The notes beneath the pieces were generated by a model. That model was given only the letters and a program-made list of their open reading frames with translations, had not been told where the DNA came from and ran no database searches. A program made the translations under genes and the position numbers. A DNA stretch of 34,249 nucleotides, from NCBI GenBank assembly GCA_051745395.1, contig JBNJEA010000015.1:1-34249 (forward strand). The letters are read 5' to 3'. Below are positions 23,079 through 31,299 of the stretch, in pieces (the stretch's first letter is position 1; each line of letters opens with the position of its first letter). The stretch comes from JBNJEA01 sp051745395 (GTDB taxonomy: Bacteria; Desulfobacterota; Desulfobacteria; Desulfobacterales; Desulfosalsimonadaceae).

Positions 23079-25340
23079 ATGGCCAACCATGACCGGACAA
23101 AACGAATCGAACGCGTTGCCAGGGCCAGCAGCCTTTTGCCGCTGGCCCTTTTCCTGGCGGCAGCGGCGATGCTTTTCCGCACGTCGGCCGGGCAGGCGTA
23201 TCGACTGGCATGGCCCTGGGTCCCGGCACTCGGCGTGAATCTGTCGTTTTTGTTCGACGGGCTGAGTGTTCTTTTTGTATTGATCATCACGGGCATCGGA
23301 TTTTTCGTCACCCTCTACTCGGTTTCCTACCTGCACGGCCACCGCCACACCGGCCGATTTTTCTTTTTTCTGCATGCTTTCATGCTGTCGATGCTGGGCC
23401 TGGTCACCGCAGACAACATCCTGGCGCTGTTTGTGTTCTGGGAGCTGACCACCCTATTTTCCTACCTGCTCATCGGCTTTGAACACGAGGATGCGGCATC
23501 CCGCAAAAGCGCCCGTCAGGCGCTGATCGTCACCGGCGCCGGGGGGCTGGCCCTGCTGGTGGGCTTTTTGCTGATGGCCATTGTCACCGGTACCTATGAA
23601 ATCTCGCAGATGGTCCCGCTGGCCGAACTACTCCAGCAACACCGGCTCTACGAGGCCATTCTCGTCATGATTTTTCTGGGGGCGTTTACCAAATCGGCCC
23701 AATTCCCATTTCATTTCTGGCTGCCCAGCGCCATGGCCGCCCCGACGCCCATCAGCGCCTTTCTGCACTCGGCCACCATGGTCAAGGGCGGCATCTATCT
23801 GCTGGCCCGGCTTCACCCGGTTTTGGGGACCACGACGGCCTGGACGGCCACCCTGGTGTTCATCGGCGCCGTGACCGCCCTGATGGGGGCCTGCACCGCC
23901 CTGGGCCAATCGGATCTGAAAAAGATCCTGGCCTATACCACCGTGGCGGGCCTGGGCATCATGACCATGCTGCTGGGCGGCAGCACCACGGCCTCGCTGA
24001 CCGCCGCCATGACCTTTCTGCTGGTGCATGCCATTTACAAGTCCGCGTTGTTTCTGGTGGCCGGCAGCATCGACCACCAGACCGGCACGCGGCAGATCGA
24101 CGACCTCGGCGGTCTGCTCACGGCCATGCCCTGTACCGCATTTGCCGCGGCGGCGGCCTGCTTGTCCATGGCCGGCTTTCCCCTTTTTTTCGGCTTTATC
24201 GGCAAGGAAATCATGTACAAGGGGGCACTGGCAGAAGCCATGATGCCGGGGCTGACCGCCACGGTCGCCGTGACAGTCAACGGCCTGATGACCGCCGTGG
24301 CCGGCATGATCCTGGTGCGCCCATTTCTGGGTCCACCCGGCCCGTACCGCAAAACCGTCCGGGAAGCCCCCGCCTCCATGTGGATCGGGCCGGCCGCGCT
24401 GGGCGGGCTGGGCATCTTTTTCGGAATAGTACCGGACTTTGTCGGCCGATGGCTGGTATCGCCGGCGGTCACCTCGTTTCACGCCACGGTCGAACACATT
24501 CACCTCCGCTTGTTCCACGGCATCAATGACCCGCTTTTGCTCAGCATCATCACCCTGGCTTTCGGTATCGGGGTTTATTTGAACCGCAAACGGGTAAACC
24601 GGTGGGTATGTTCGGCATACGACGCCCTGCCGGCAGATGCCTCGCGGATATATGACGCGGCATTAAACGCGGTGGCCGCCGTCGGAAAAATCGAAGTCCG
24701 GGTGCTGCAAAACGGTTCTTTGCACCGTTATTTTTATATCGTGGCCGGCACTTTTTTCCTTTTTACGGGATACAGCTATATCGCCGGTGCCGGGGCATGG
24801 CCGGCCATGGAATTGACGATGCCGGCCATTGAGCAAGCACTGCTGGTGATCGTGCTTGTAACTGCGGTTTTGGCCGTGCTGCTGACCCGCTCCGTCCTTT
24901 TGGCCATCTGCGCCCTGGGTGTGGTCGGAGCGGTGATCGCCCTGATTTTTTTAAGCTACGGCGCACCGGATTTGGCCCTGACCCAGCTTCTGGTCGAAAC
25001 CCTCACGGTGATCATCGTATCCATCCTGCTGCTGCGCCTGCCCGGCCTGGAAAATGCAAAGAAAAAACCGGCCCGTCAGAAGGGCGTGGACGCCGTGCTT
25101 TCCATCAGCATGGGCGGGCTGATGATCATCCTGCTGCTGTCGGTGCTGTCCACACCGATAGACCGGAGCATCACGAGTTTTTTTGAATACAACAGCTACA
25201 TCGCCGCCCACGGCAAAAATATCGTCAACGTGATCCTGGTCGATTTCCGAAGCATGGATACCCTGGGCGAAATCATCGTGGTGGCCACGGCCGGGCTGGC
25301 CGGTTACGCATTAATTGAAAGGCGACGGAGCCAGTCATGA
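23079..25340 (+). CDS. mrpA: Na+/H+ antiporter subunit MrpA
   Basis: Largest subunit of the multisubunit Mrp (Mnh/Sha) cation/proton antiporter, related to NuoL of complex I. The 753 residues contain the proton-conducting antiporter module with Glu122 (FWELTTLFSYLL), Lys205 (GAFTKSAQFPFHFWLP), and HSATMVKGG (230-238). A C-terminal DUF4040-type segment (LSYGAPDLALTQLLVETLTV) follows, ending in the MbhE-like segment with DTLGEI. Compared with typical MrpA the first membrane helix is missing: the protein starts at MANHDRTKRI, and an in-frame TGA at 23070 rules out a longer start. The ribosome binding site is weak. It is not fused to MrpB, which is encoded next with a four-base overlap. Confidence 0.94.
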   Translation: MANHDRTKRIERVARASSLLPLALFLAAAAMLFRTSAGQAYRLAWPWVPALGVNLSFLFDGLSVLFVLIITGIGFFVTLYSVSYLHGHRHTGRFFFFLHAFMLSMLGLVTADNILALFVFWELTTLFSYLLIGFEHEDAASRKSARQALIVTGAGGLALLVGFLLMAIVTGTYEISQMVPLAELLQQHRLYEAILVMIFLGAFTKSAQFPFHFWLPSAMAAPTPISAFLHSATMVKGGIYLLARLHPVLGTTTAWTATLVFIGAVTALMGACTALGQSDLKKILAYTTVAGLGIMTMLLGGSTTASLTAAMTFLLVHAIYKSALFLVAGSIDHQTGTRQIDDLGGLLTAMPCTAFAAAAACLSMAGFPLFFGFIGKEIMYKGALAEAMMPGLTATVAVTVNGLMTAVAGMILVRPFLGPPGPYRKTVREAPASMWIGPAALGGLGIFFGIVPDFVGRWLVSPAVTSFHATVEHIHLRLFHGINDPLLLSIITLAFGIGVYLNRKRVNRWVCSAYDALPADASRIYDAALNAVAAVGKIEVRVLQNGSLHRYFYIVAGTFFLFTGYSYIAGAGAWPAMELTMPAIEQALLVIVLVTAVLAVLLTRSVLLAICALGVVGAVIALIFLSYGAPDLALTQLLVETLTVIIVSILLLRLPGLENAKKKPARQKGVDAVLSISMGGLMIILLLSVLSTPIDRSITSFFEYNSYIAAHGKNIVNVILVDFRSMDTLGEIIVVATAGLAGYALIERRRSQS

Positions 25341-25765
25341 GCAACTCCCTGATCCTAAAAACCGCCACCCGCCTGCTGGTCAGCATAATCCTGGTGTTTT
25401 CGGTGTATTTGCTGCTGCGCGGCCACAACGCGCCGGGCGGCGGGTTTTCCGGCGCCCTGGTCGCCGGCACCGGCTTTGCCCTTTACGCCATGGCCGAAGG
25501 GGTGCGGCCGGTACGCCGGGCCATCGGCATCGATCCCCGCCAGTTGATCGTATTCGGCATGACCATGGCCATTTTATCCGGACTGGCAGGCGGATTTGCC
25601 GGCCAGTCCTTTTTTACCGGCCTCTGGTGGACCGTGGCGGAGCTCAATAATGTAGAACTCGTGGTGGGCACGCCGTTTATCTTTGATATCGGGGTGTTTG
25701 CCATTGTGCTGGGAACGATTCTGACCCTGGTTTTCGCCCTGGAATCAGAGCTGGAAAAGGATTGA
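25337..25765 (+). CDS. mrpB: Na+/H+ antiporter subunit MrpB
   Basis: Four-helix membrane subunit of the Mrp antiporter (MnhB family), 142 residues. The family hallmark GHNAPGGGFSGALVAG lies around residues 29-44, after the first helix. The C-terminal pair of helices includes VVGTPFIFDIGVFAIVLG, also characteristic. The ATG overlaps the mrpA stop as ATGA. In many organisms this domain is also found fused to MrpA; here the two are separate. Confidence 0.96.
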   Translation: MSNSLILKTATRLLVSIILVFSVYLLLRGHNAPGGGFSGALVAGTGFALYAMAEGVRPVRRAIGIDPRQLIVFGMTMAILSGLAGGFAGQSFFTGLWWTVAELNNVELVVGTPFIFDIGVFAIVLGTILTLVFALESELEKD

Positions 25766-25766
25766 T

Positions 25767-26195
25767 ATGGAAACCGTGCTGGTCTTTGTCTGCGGCATCA
25801 TGGTGGCGGCAAGCATCTACCTGATGCTTTCGGGCAACCTGATCCGCTTTATCTTCGGCCTGGTGCTGGCCACCAATGCCGTCAATGTCCTGATTTTTAT
25901 CGCAGGCCGGCTTTCGGCAACCCGGCCCCCGCTGATTGCCGAAACGGCAGCGCTGCCGACAAAACCCCTGGCCAATGCCCTGCCCCAGGCTTTGATTTTA
26001 ACCGCCATCGTAATCGGCTTTGCCCTGCTCTCCTTTGTTTTTATTCTTTTCTACCGGACCTACCAGAGCCTGGGTACGGTGGAGACCGAATCCATGCGCT
26101 TTTCCGAACCCGCCGAAAAAACCGCCGGCACGGGCGATCCGTCCGATATACCGGCCAACCGGCACGGCACGAACACAGCGGAGGAAGGCGCATGA
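25767..26195 (+). CDS. mrpC: Na+/H+ antiporter subunit MrpC
   Basis: Small membrane subunit homologous to NuoK of complex I, 142 residues. Three helices are visible. The second is preceded by GNLIRFIFGLVLATNAVN, with the conserved G-x-x-L-x-x-N-x-x-N pattern, and the third starts PLANALPQALILTAIVIGFA (about residues 71-90), the strongest family signature. The C-terminal tail of about 35 hydrophilic residues is longer than in the Bacillus protein. It starts one base after the mrpB stop and overlaps mrpD as ATGA. Confidence 0.95.
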   Translation: METVLVFVCGIMVAASIYLMLSGNLIRFIFGLVLATNAVNVLIFIAGRLSATRPPLIAETAALPTKPLANALPQALILTAIVIGFALLSFVFILFYRTYQSLGTVETESMRFSEPAEKTAGTGDPSDIPANRHGTNTAEEGA

Positions 26196-27691
26196 ACTGG
26201 GCACTGATTTTTCCCGTCATACTGCCGTTTGCCGTGGCCGCCGCCACCCTCTGGCTGCGAAATGATTGCACCCGGCAGCAGCACGTCAGCCTCGCAGGCG
26301 CCCTGCTGCATTTTGCCGCCTGTCTTTTGCTGTTTTTCACCGTTCGGCAAAACGGCATTGTCGCCATGCAAATCGGCAGCTGGCCGGCACCGTTCGGCAT
26401 CACGTTTGCGGCCGATCATTTAAGCGCCATCCTGGTGGCTGTCACCGGCATCCTGGGGCTGGCCGTGACGGCTTACGCGAAAACCGAAGTGTCAAAAGAC
26501 CTCCAGGCTGCCGGCTATCACCCGTTGATGCACATCCTGCTCGGCGGGGTATGCGGCGCCTTTTTAACCGGCGACCTGTTTAATCTCTATGTCTGGTTCG
26601 AGGTGATGCTGATGGCATCATTCGGGCTGCTGGTAATCGGCCAGGAAAAAAGCCAGTTGGACGGCGGCGTGAAATACGTAATGATCAACCTGTTTTCCAC
26701 GCTGCTGTTTATCTCCGGCATCGGCCTTTTATACGGCATGACCGGCACCCTGAACCTGGCCGATCTTCACCTGGCCGTACAGGATGTTTCCAACACGGGG
26801 CTGCTGACCGCAGTGGCGGCCATCTTCATGACCGCCTTCGGCATCAAGGCGGGCCTTTTCCCGCTGTTTTTCTGGCTGCCGGTCTCCTATCACACCCCGC
26901 CGGTGGCCGTATCGGCCATCCTGGCCGGACTGCTGACCAAGGTGGGCGTCTATGCCTTAATCCGCCTGTTTTCCCTGGTTTTTATTTTCAACATCGCCTA
27001 CACCCACGGCGTGCTGCTGGCTGCGGCCGTTTTGACCATGTTTGCCGGCGTATTCGGGGCCGCGGCCTACAACGAGTTCCGGCGGATTTTGTCGTTTCAC
27101 ATTATCAGCCAGGTCGGCTACATGGTTTTGGGCCTGGCCCTGTTTACCCCCCTGGCATTGACCGGGGCGGTGTTTTACCTGCTCCACCACATGCTCGTCA
27201 AAGCCAACCTGTTTTTGATCAGCGGGGTTTGCCGGCAAACCGGCGGCTCTTTCGAACTGGCCAAACTCGGCGGATTTTACCGGCACAACGGCTTTCTGGC
27301 GCTTTTGTTTTTCATACCGGCCTTTTCCCTGGCGGGCTTTCCGCCCCTATCCGGGTTCTGGGCCAAAATGATATTAATCCGCGCGGGCCTGGAAATACAG
27401 TCCTACGGCGCGGCCGCCGCCGCGGTGATCGTCGGGTTGCTCACGGCCTATTCCATGACCAAAATCTGGGGCGAGGCCTTCTGGAAACCGCGGCCGGAAA
27501 CGGTTTTTCAAGATAACAAACAAAATCATCAAACACCGGATGCATGGATGCTGTTGCCGATTGGGGTGCTGGCGGGGTTGACCGTAGTCATCGGACTGGT
27601 GCCCGGACCCTTTTTGGCCATGGCCGAAAAGGCCGCCCATGAGCTGCTTAATCCCGAAATCTATGTCAGCACCGTACTGGGGGGACCATGA
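26192..27691 (+). CDS. mrpD: Na+/H+ antiporter subunit MrpD
   Basis: Proton-pumping-type antiporter subunit homologous to NuoM/NuoN, 499 residues with about 14 membrane helices. Glu137 (VWFEVMLMASFGLL) and Lys219 (FGIKAGLFPLFFWLP) are in place; they correspond in position to residues shown by mutagenesis to be essential in the Bacillus pseudofirmus protein. HHMLVKANLFL further on supplies the next conserved lysine. The sequence PAFSLAGFPPLSGFWAK is typical of the family. The start overlaps mrpC and the end overlaps mrpE by four bases each, so the operon is translated as a tightly coupled unit. Confidence 0.97.
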   Translation: MNWALIFPVILPFAVAAATLWLRNDCTRQQHVSLAGALLHFAACLLLFFTVRQNGIVAMQIGSWPAPFGITFAADHLSAILVAVTGILGLAVTAYAKTEVSKDLQAAGYHPLMHILLGGVCGAFLTGDLFNLYVWFEVMLMASFGLLVIGQEKSQLDGGVKYVMINLFSTLLFISGIGLLYGMTGTLNLADLHLAVQDVSNTGLLTAVAAIFMTAFGIKAGLFPLFFWLPVSYHTPPVAVSAILAGLLTKVGVYALIRLFSLVFIFNIAYTHGVLLAAAVLTMFAGVFGAAAYNEFRRILSFHIISQVGYMVLGLALFTPLALTGAVFYLLHHMLVKANLFLISGVCRQTGGSFELAKLGGFYRHNGFLALLFFIPAFSLAGFPPLSGFWAKMILIRAGLEIQSYGAAAAAVIVGLLTAYSMTKIWGEAFWKPRPETVFQDNKQNHQTPDAWMLLPIGVLAGLTVVIGLVPGPFLAMAEKAAHELLNPEIYVSTVLGGP

Positions 27692-28164
27692 GCCATCTGT
27701 TTTTGTTAAACCTCTTTCTGGCCGGCGGCTTTGCCGTTATAATGGGCCAATTAAACGCAAGCGGCTTTATTGCCGGCTTTGTCATCGGCTATTTCGCCCT
27801 GTGGGTCACCCGCCCCCTCTACGGGGACAATCCGTATTTCGTGCGCGTGGTTAAATTGATAAAACTGGCGGCGTCTTTTATCTGGCAGTTGGTGGTTTCC
27901 AATTTCCGGGTGCTCTGGGAGGTCATCACCCCCACCCATTCCAGCCGGCCGGCTGTTATCGGCGTTTCCCTGGATGCCGAAACCGATTTCGAAATTATGC
28001 TGGTGGCCCACATGATTTCCCTGACCCCGGGGACCCTGAGCCTGGACGTATCCGAAGACCGCACGCGGCTCTACGTGCACGTGATGTTTTTAGACGACGT
28101 GGAGACCACGCGGCAGGCCATCAAGGACGGCATTGAAAAAAAAGTGCTGGAGGCACTGCGATAA
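27688..28164 (+). CDS. mrpE: Na+/H+ antiporter subunit MrpE
   Basis: MnhE-family subunit of 158 residues: two or three N-terminal membrane helices (about 3-45 and 56-75), then a cytoplasmic domain with ISLTPGTLSLDVSEDRTRLYVHV (split over about 110-132), the conserved block of the family. The C-terminus DDVETTRQAIKDGIEKKVLEA is also typical. The ATG overlaps mrpD as ATGA, and its stop overlaps the mrpF start (TAATG). Confidence 0.95.
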   Translation: MSHLFLLNLFLAGGFAVIMGQLNASGFIAGFVIGYFALWVTRPLYGDNPYFVRVVKLIKLAASFIWQLVVSNFRVLWEVITPTHSSRPAVIGVSLDAETDFEIMLVAHMISLTPGTLSLDVSEDRTRLYVHVMFLDDVETTRQAIKDGIEKKVLEALR

Positions 28165-28484
28165 TGATCCCGGAAAGCCTTATCGTTGAAACGGCGGCCG
28201 AAATCACGATGGTGCTGTTGACCCTGGCGATTTTTCTGGCCCTGATCCGGCTGTGTATCGGCCCGGACCAGGCCGACCGGATTGTGGCCCTGGACCTGAT
28301 CTCCGTATTGATTGTCGGCTACCTGGCCGTGTTATCGATTTACACGGGACAAAAAGCGTTTCTCGATGTGGCCATTGCCTATGCGTTAATCGCGTTTCTC
28401 GGCACCGTGGCCCTGGCCCGGTTCCGGGAACGGCTGGCCAAACGGGGCGGGCCGGAACATCAAAACAGGGAGACCGAAAAATGA
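28164..28484 (+). CDS. mrpF: Na+/H+ antiporter subunit MrpF
   Basis: Three-helix small subunit, 106 residues. The conserved cytoplasmic loop RLCIGPDQADRIVALDLIS (about residues 29-47) contains the family signature G-P-x-x-x-D-R-x-x-A-x-D. The later helix includes LDVAIAYALIAFLGTVA, where the aspartate in L-D-V is characteristic. The C-terminal tail is hydrophilic. The ATG shares bases with the mrpE stop codon, and the gene overlaps mrpG as ATGA. Confidence 0.95.
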   Translation: MIPESLIVETAAEITMVLLTLAIFLALIRLCIGPDQADRIVALDLISVLIVGYLAVLSIYTGQKAFLDVAIAYALIAFLGTVALARFRERLAKRGGPEHQNRETEK

Positions 28485-28852
28485 TGGACGGGATCACAGC
28501 GATTTTCATGATTGCCGGCGGCATATTTTCTTTCACGGCCGCCGTGGGCATGCTGCGCCTGCCCGACACCATCATGCGGATGCATGCGGCCACCAAGGCC
28601 GGGGCATTGGGTGCCGGCCTGATGTTTCTCGCAGTGGCATGTCATTATCTGGAATTCAGCACCACGCTCCGGGCGCTGGCGGCAATCGTCTTTTTACTGC
28701 TGACCGCCCCGGTGGCTGCCCACCTGATCGGGCGGGCCGCCTACTGTACCCGGGTACGTCTCTGGGAAAAGACCTGGATCGATGAGCTAGCCTATACCTG
28801 CGACTGGTGCGAAATCGACCCGCAGACCGATCCGGACGGGACCAACCAATGA
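28481..28852 (+). CDS. mrpG: Na+/H+ antiporter subunit MrpG
   Basis: Last subunit of the Mrp antiporter (MnhG/PhaG family), 123 residues with three helices. The family signature GMLRLPDTIMRMHAATKAG lies at about residues 23-41, followed by LGAGLMFLA and LTAPVAAHLIGRAAY. The ATG at 28481 overlaps the mrpF stop; a second ATG follows directly and AGGGAG is upstream. Readings starting further 5' overlap mrpF in another frame and were discarded. The C-terminal tail of about 30 residues is longer than usual and holds a C-x-x-C (CDWC), which is not part of the normal family pattern. Confidence 0.94.
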   Translation: MMDGITAIFMIAGGIFSFTAAVGMLRLPDTIMRMHAATKAGALGAGLMFLAVACHYLEFSTTLRALAAIVFLLLTAPVAAHLIGRAAYCTRVRLWEKTWIDELAYTCDWCEIDPQTDPDGTNQ

Positions 28853-28858
28853 AAGGGT

Positions 28859-28886
28859 TTGTTTTTTGGGCCAGGCCCGTTATAAT
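28859..28886 (+). promoter_or_regulatory. Candidate promoter of the sensor kinase operon
   Basis: A consensus -10 box TATAAT is at 28881-28886. The best -35 candidate is the weak TTGTTT at 28859-28864 (16-base spacing). Between them lies the palindrome GGGCCAGGCCC (28868-28878), a possible operator site. The position, seven bases after the mrpG stop, suggests that the sensor kinase has its own promoter as well as possible read-through from mrp. Confidence 0.45.
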
Positions 28887-28944
28887 GGCGCCGATCGAAC
28901 GGGCAGACCAAGCCGAAACCCTGAATTCAAGTTGATTGATACAG

Positions 28945-31299
28945 ATGCACGCAACTTCGGGTCCAACCGCCACTGACAACCCCTATGATCGCCGCGTCGC
29001 TGTCGAGCAGATCCGGCGCCTCTATGAACAGTCCTTCATCGCAACCGGCGGCGCCGTATGCTGCGCCCTTTTAATTGGCATTTTCCTGACCGATGTCATG
29101 GCCGCCGGACGGGTGTGGTCCTGGGTCGTCGCCGCGGCGGCCGTTACCCTGATCCGCCAGGCCGTCGGCATGCGGTTTCGGAAAAGCCAGCTCACGGCGG
29201 AAACGGCCGGCTTCTGGAAATGGCTTTTTATCGGCCTTTTGCTGGTCTCAGGCATCATCTGGGGCGCGTCGGGCGTATTGCTGTTTCCGCAAGAACAAAT
29301 CCTTTACCAGATGCTGGTTTTCGTCGCCCTGATCGCCATGGTGGCCGGGGCCGCCACAACTTTTTCGGTGGTTTTCCCGGCCTATTTCGCCTTCAGTGTC
29401 CCGGCGCTGATGCCCTTGATCGGCCACGTGTTTGTCTCCGGCGACACCACGGGCTACGCCCTGGGCGTGGTGGCGCTGCTGTATCTGGTGTTTATAACCC
29501 TGGCGGCCTACCACCTCAACCGCCAGACTCAGACGGTGCTGGCATTGAAGTTTGAAAACACCGATCTGGTGCAATACCTGGAATCGGCCAAAAACCGCAC
29601 CGAGGCCGCCAATCTCAGCCTTAAATCCGAAATCGCCGAACGTAAAAAAGCCGAACAAGCACTCGAAAATCACCGCAACAACCTGCAAGACATCGTCAAT
29701 GAACGCACGGCCGAACTCGAACGCACCAACACCGAACTGCGGAAAGAAATCGAGGAACGCAAAAAAACGGAATCGGCCTTAAAAGCATCCGAAGAAAAAT
29801 ACCGGCTTTTGGTGGAAAACGCCAACGATGCCATCTGTATTTTACAGGCCGGCCGCATCCGGTTCCACAATCAGCGCACGGAAACCATGCTCGGCTATGC
29901 CGGCAACAGCCTGCAGGACACAGACTATTTTAACCTCATTTTCCCCGAGGACCTGCCCCTGGCCAGGCGCCTGTACCGGCAGAGACAAAACAACGAGGTC
30001 ATCCCGCCGGAACATACCATCCGCCTGATCGGAACGGATGATTCGCCCATTTGGGCCCAGGTCAACGCCATATCGGTTCAATGGAGCGGCCAGCCCGCCA
30101 CTCTCTGCATCATCCGCGACATCACGGCCCAGAAGCGGATGGAAGCCCAGCTCATGCAATCCCAGAAGATGGAGGCCATCGGCAACTTGGCCGGCGGAAT
30201 TGCCCATGATATTAACAACATATTAAGCGGCATTCAGGGCAATATCTCGCTGATGCGCATGAACACGGCCGACGATGACCCAAACGCCCAGAAAATCAAT
30301 GATATCGAGTCCTATATCAACAGCGGCTCCGGGCTGACCCGGCAATTGCTGGAATTTGCCCAGCCGGCAGCCCCCGAAGTCAAGCCGGCCGATCTCAACG
30401 GTCTGCTGCAAAACACCATTGAAATGTTTCGCCGAAGCCGCAAGGAAATCCAGGTCGAAACCGATTTTTCCGAAACCGATGCCATCGTGGATATCGATTC
30501 CAGCCAGATCGAACAGGTGGTGCTCAACCTGCTGGTCAACGCCTGGCAGGCCATGCCGAAAGGCGGCACCATCGATGTTCGCACCGAAGCGATCCTGATG
30601 GACGACATCCAGGCCGATACCCTGCAACTGACGACCGGTCATTATATCAAAACCGCGATCACCGATACCGGCAAAGGCATCGACCCGGAAACGCTGCCGA
30701 AAATTTTCGAACCTTTTTTTTCCACCAAGTCCAACGATACCGGCACGGGCCTGGGCCTTTCCTCGGCCTATAACGTCATCCGAAACCACGGCGGCCACAT
30801 CACCGCCTACAGCCAGCCCGGGGCCGGCACCACCTTTCATATCTATTTGCCGGCCAGCCAACAACAAAGCCGCCCGGCGGTTGCGGCGGCCGAAGACGAG
30901 CCGATAGCGCCGGGCACAGAGACCCTGCTCATTGTCGATGATGAAGCCGATATCTTGGAAATCGCCAGGGAAATGCTCGAAACGCTGGGCTATACCGTCA
31001 TTGCCACGGACTCCGGTAAAAAGGCCATCGACATCTACGCGGCGCAAAAAGACGCTATTGACATGGTGATTCTGGACATGATCATGTCGCCGATGGACGG
31101 CGAAACGGTCTATGAGCGGCTTCGGGCCGTTGATCCGGAAGTACCGGTGCTGCTTTCGAGCGGATACAGCAAAAGCCGCCAGGCTGATGCCATAATGGAG
31201 AAAGGCTGCAACGGGTTTATTCAAAAACCGTTTAACATGCAGACCTTAAACCGGCAAATCCGACAGATACTGGAACCGACAGGCGATAGTTCTTCATGA
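28945..31299 (+). CDS. Membrane PAS hybrid sensor histidine kinase with receiver domain
   Basis: Hybrid two-component sensor, 784 residues from the ATG at 28945 (a TTG at 28936 is the only other start; neither has a clear ribosome binding site). The N-terminal region has about six membrane helices (30-190), then a long coiled coil (205-285), one PAS domain (285-400), a HisKA helix with phosphoacceptor His421 in GGIAHDINN, and a catalytic ATPase domain with N-box NLLVNAWQAM, G1 DTGKGID and G2 GTGLGLS. A C-terminal receiver domain has Asp711 (VILDMIMSP) and Lys761. Such architectures act by phosphorelay or as NtrB-like sensors. No separate response regulator or output domain is encoded nearby. 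Its stop overlaps the flavoprotein start. Confidence 0.93.
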   Translation: MHATSGPTATDNPYDRRVAVEQIRRLYEQSFIATGGAVCCALLIGIFLTDVMAAGRVWSWVVAAAAVTLIRQAVGMRFRKSQLTAETAGFWKWLFIGLLLVSGIIWGASGVLLFPQEQILYQMLVFVALIAMVAGAATTFSVVFPAYFAFSVPALMPLIGHVFVSGDTTGYALGVVALLYLVFITLAAYHLNRQTQTVLALKFENTDLVQYLESAKNRTEAANLSLKSEIAERKKAEQALENHRNNLQDIVNERTAELERTNTELRKEIEERKKTESALKASEEKYRLLVENANDAICILQAGRIRFHNQRTETMLGYAGNSLQDTDYFNLIFPEDLPLARRLYRQRQNNEVIPPEHTIRLIGTDDSPIWAQVNAISVQWSGQPATLCIIRDITAQKRMEAQLMQSQKMEAIGNLAGGIAHDINNILSGIQGNISLMRMNTADDDPNAQKINDIESYINSGSGLTRQLLEFAQPAAPEVKPADLNGLLQNTIEMFRRSRKEIQVETDFSETDAIVDIDSSQIEQVVLNLLVNAWQAMPKGGTIDVRTEAILMDDIQADTLQLTTGHYIKTAITDTGKGIDPETLPKIFEPFFSTKSNDTGTGLGLSSAYNVIRNHGGHITAYSQPGAGTTFHIYLPASQQQSRPAVAAAEDEPIAPGTETLLIVDDEADILEIAREMLETLGYTVIATDSGKKAIDIYAAQKDAIDMVILDMIMSPMDGETVYERLRAVDPEVPVLLSSGYSKSRQADAIMEKGCNGFIQKPFNMQTLNRQIRQILEPTGDSSS

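Noticed and set aside
22327..23229. Minus-strand open frame (300 codons) opposite the kinase-like gene
   Set aside because: It spans the promoter region and the start of mrpA in antisense and has no family signature; the plus-strand gene has a very strong ribosome binding site and recognisable motifs.
30223..31224. Minus-strand open frame (333 codons) under the sensor kinase gene
   Set aside because: The plus-strand reading contains complete kinase and receiver motifs over the same bases; the antisense product is low-complexity and lacks a ribosome binding site.
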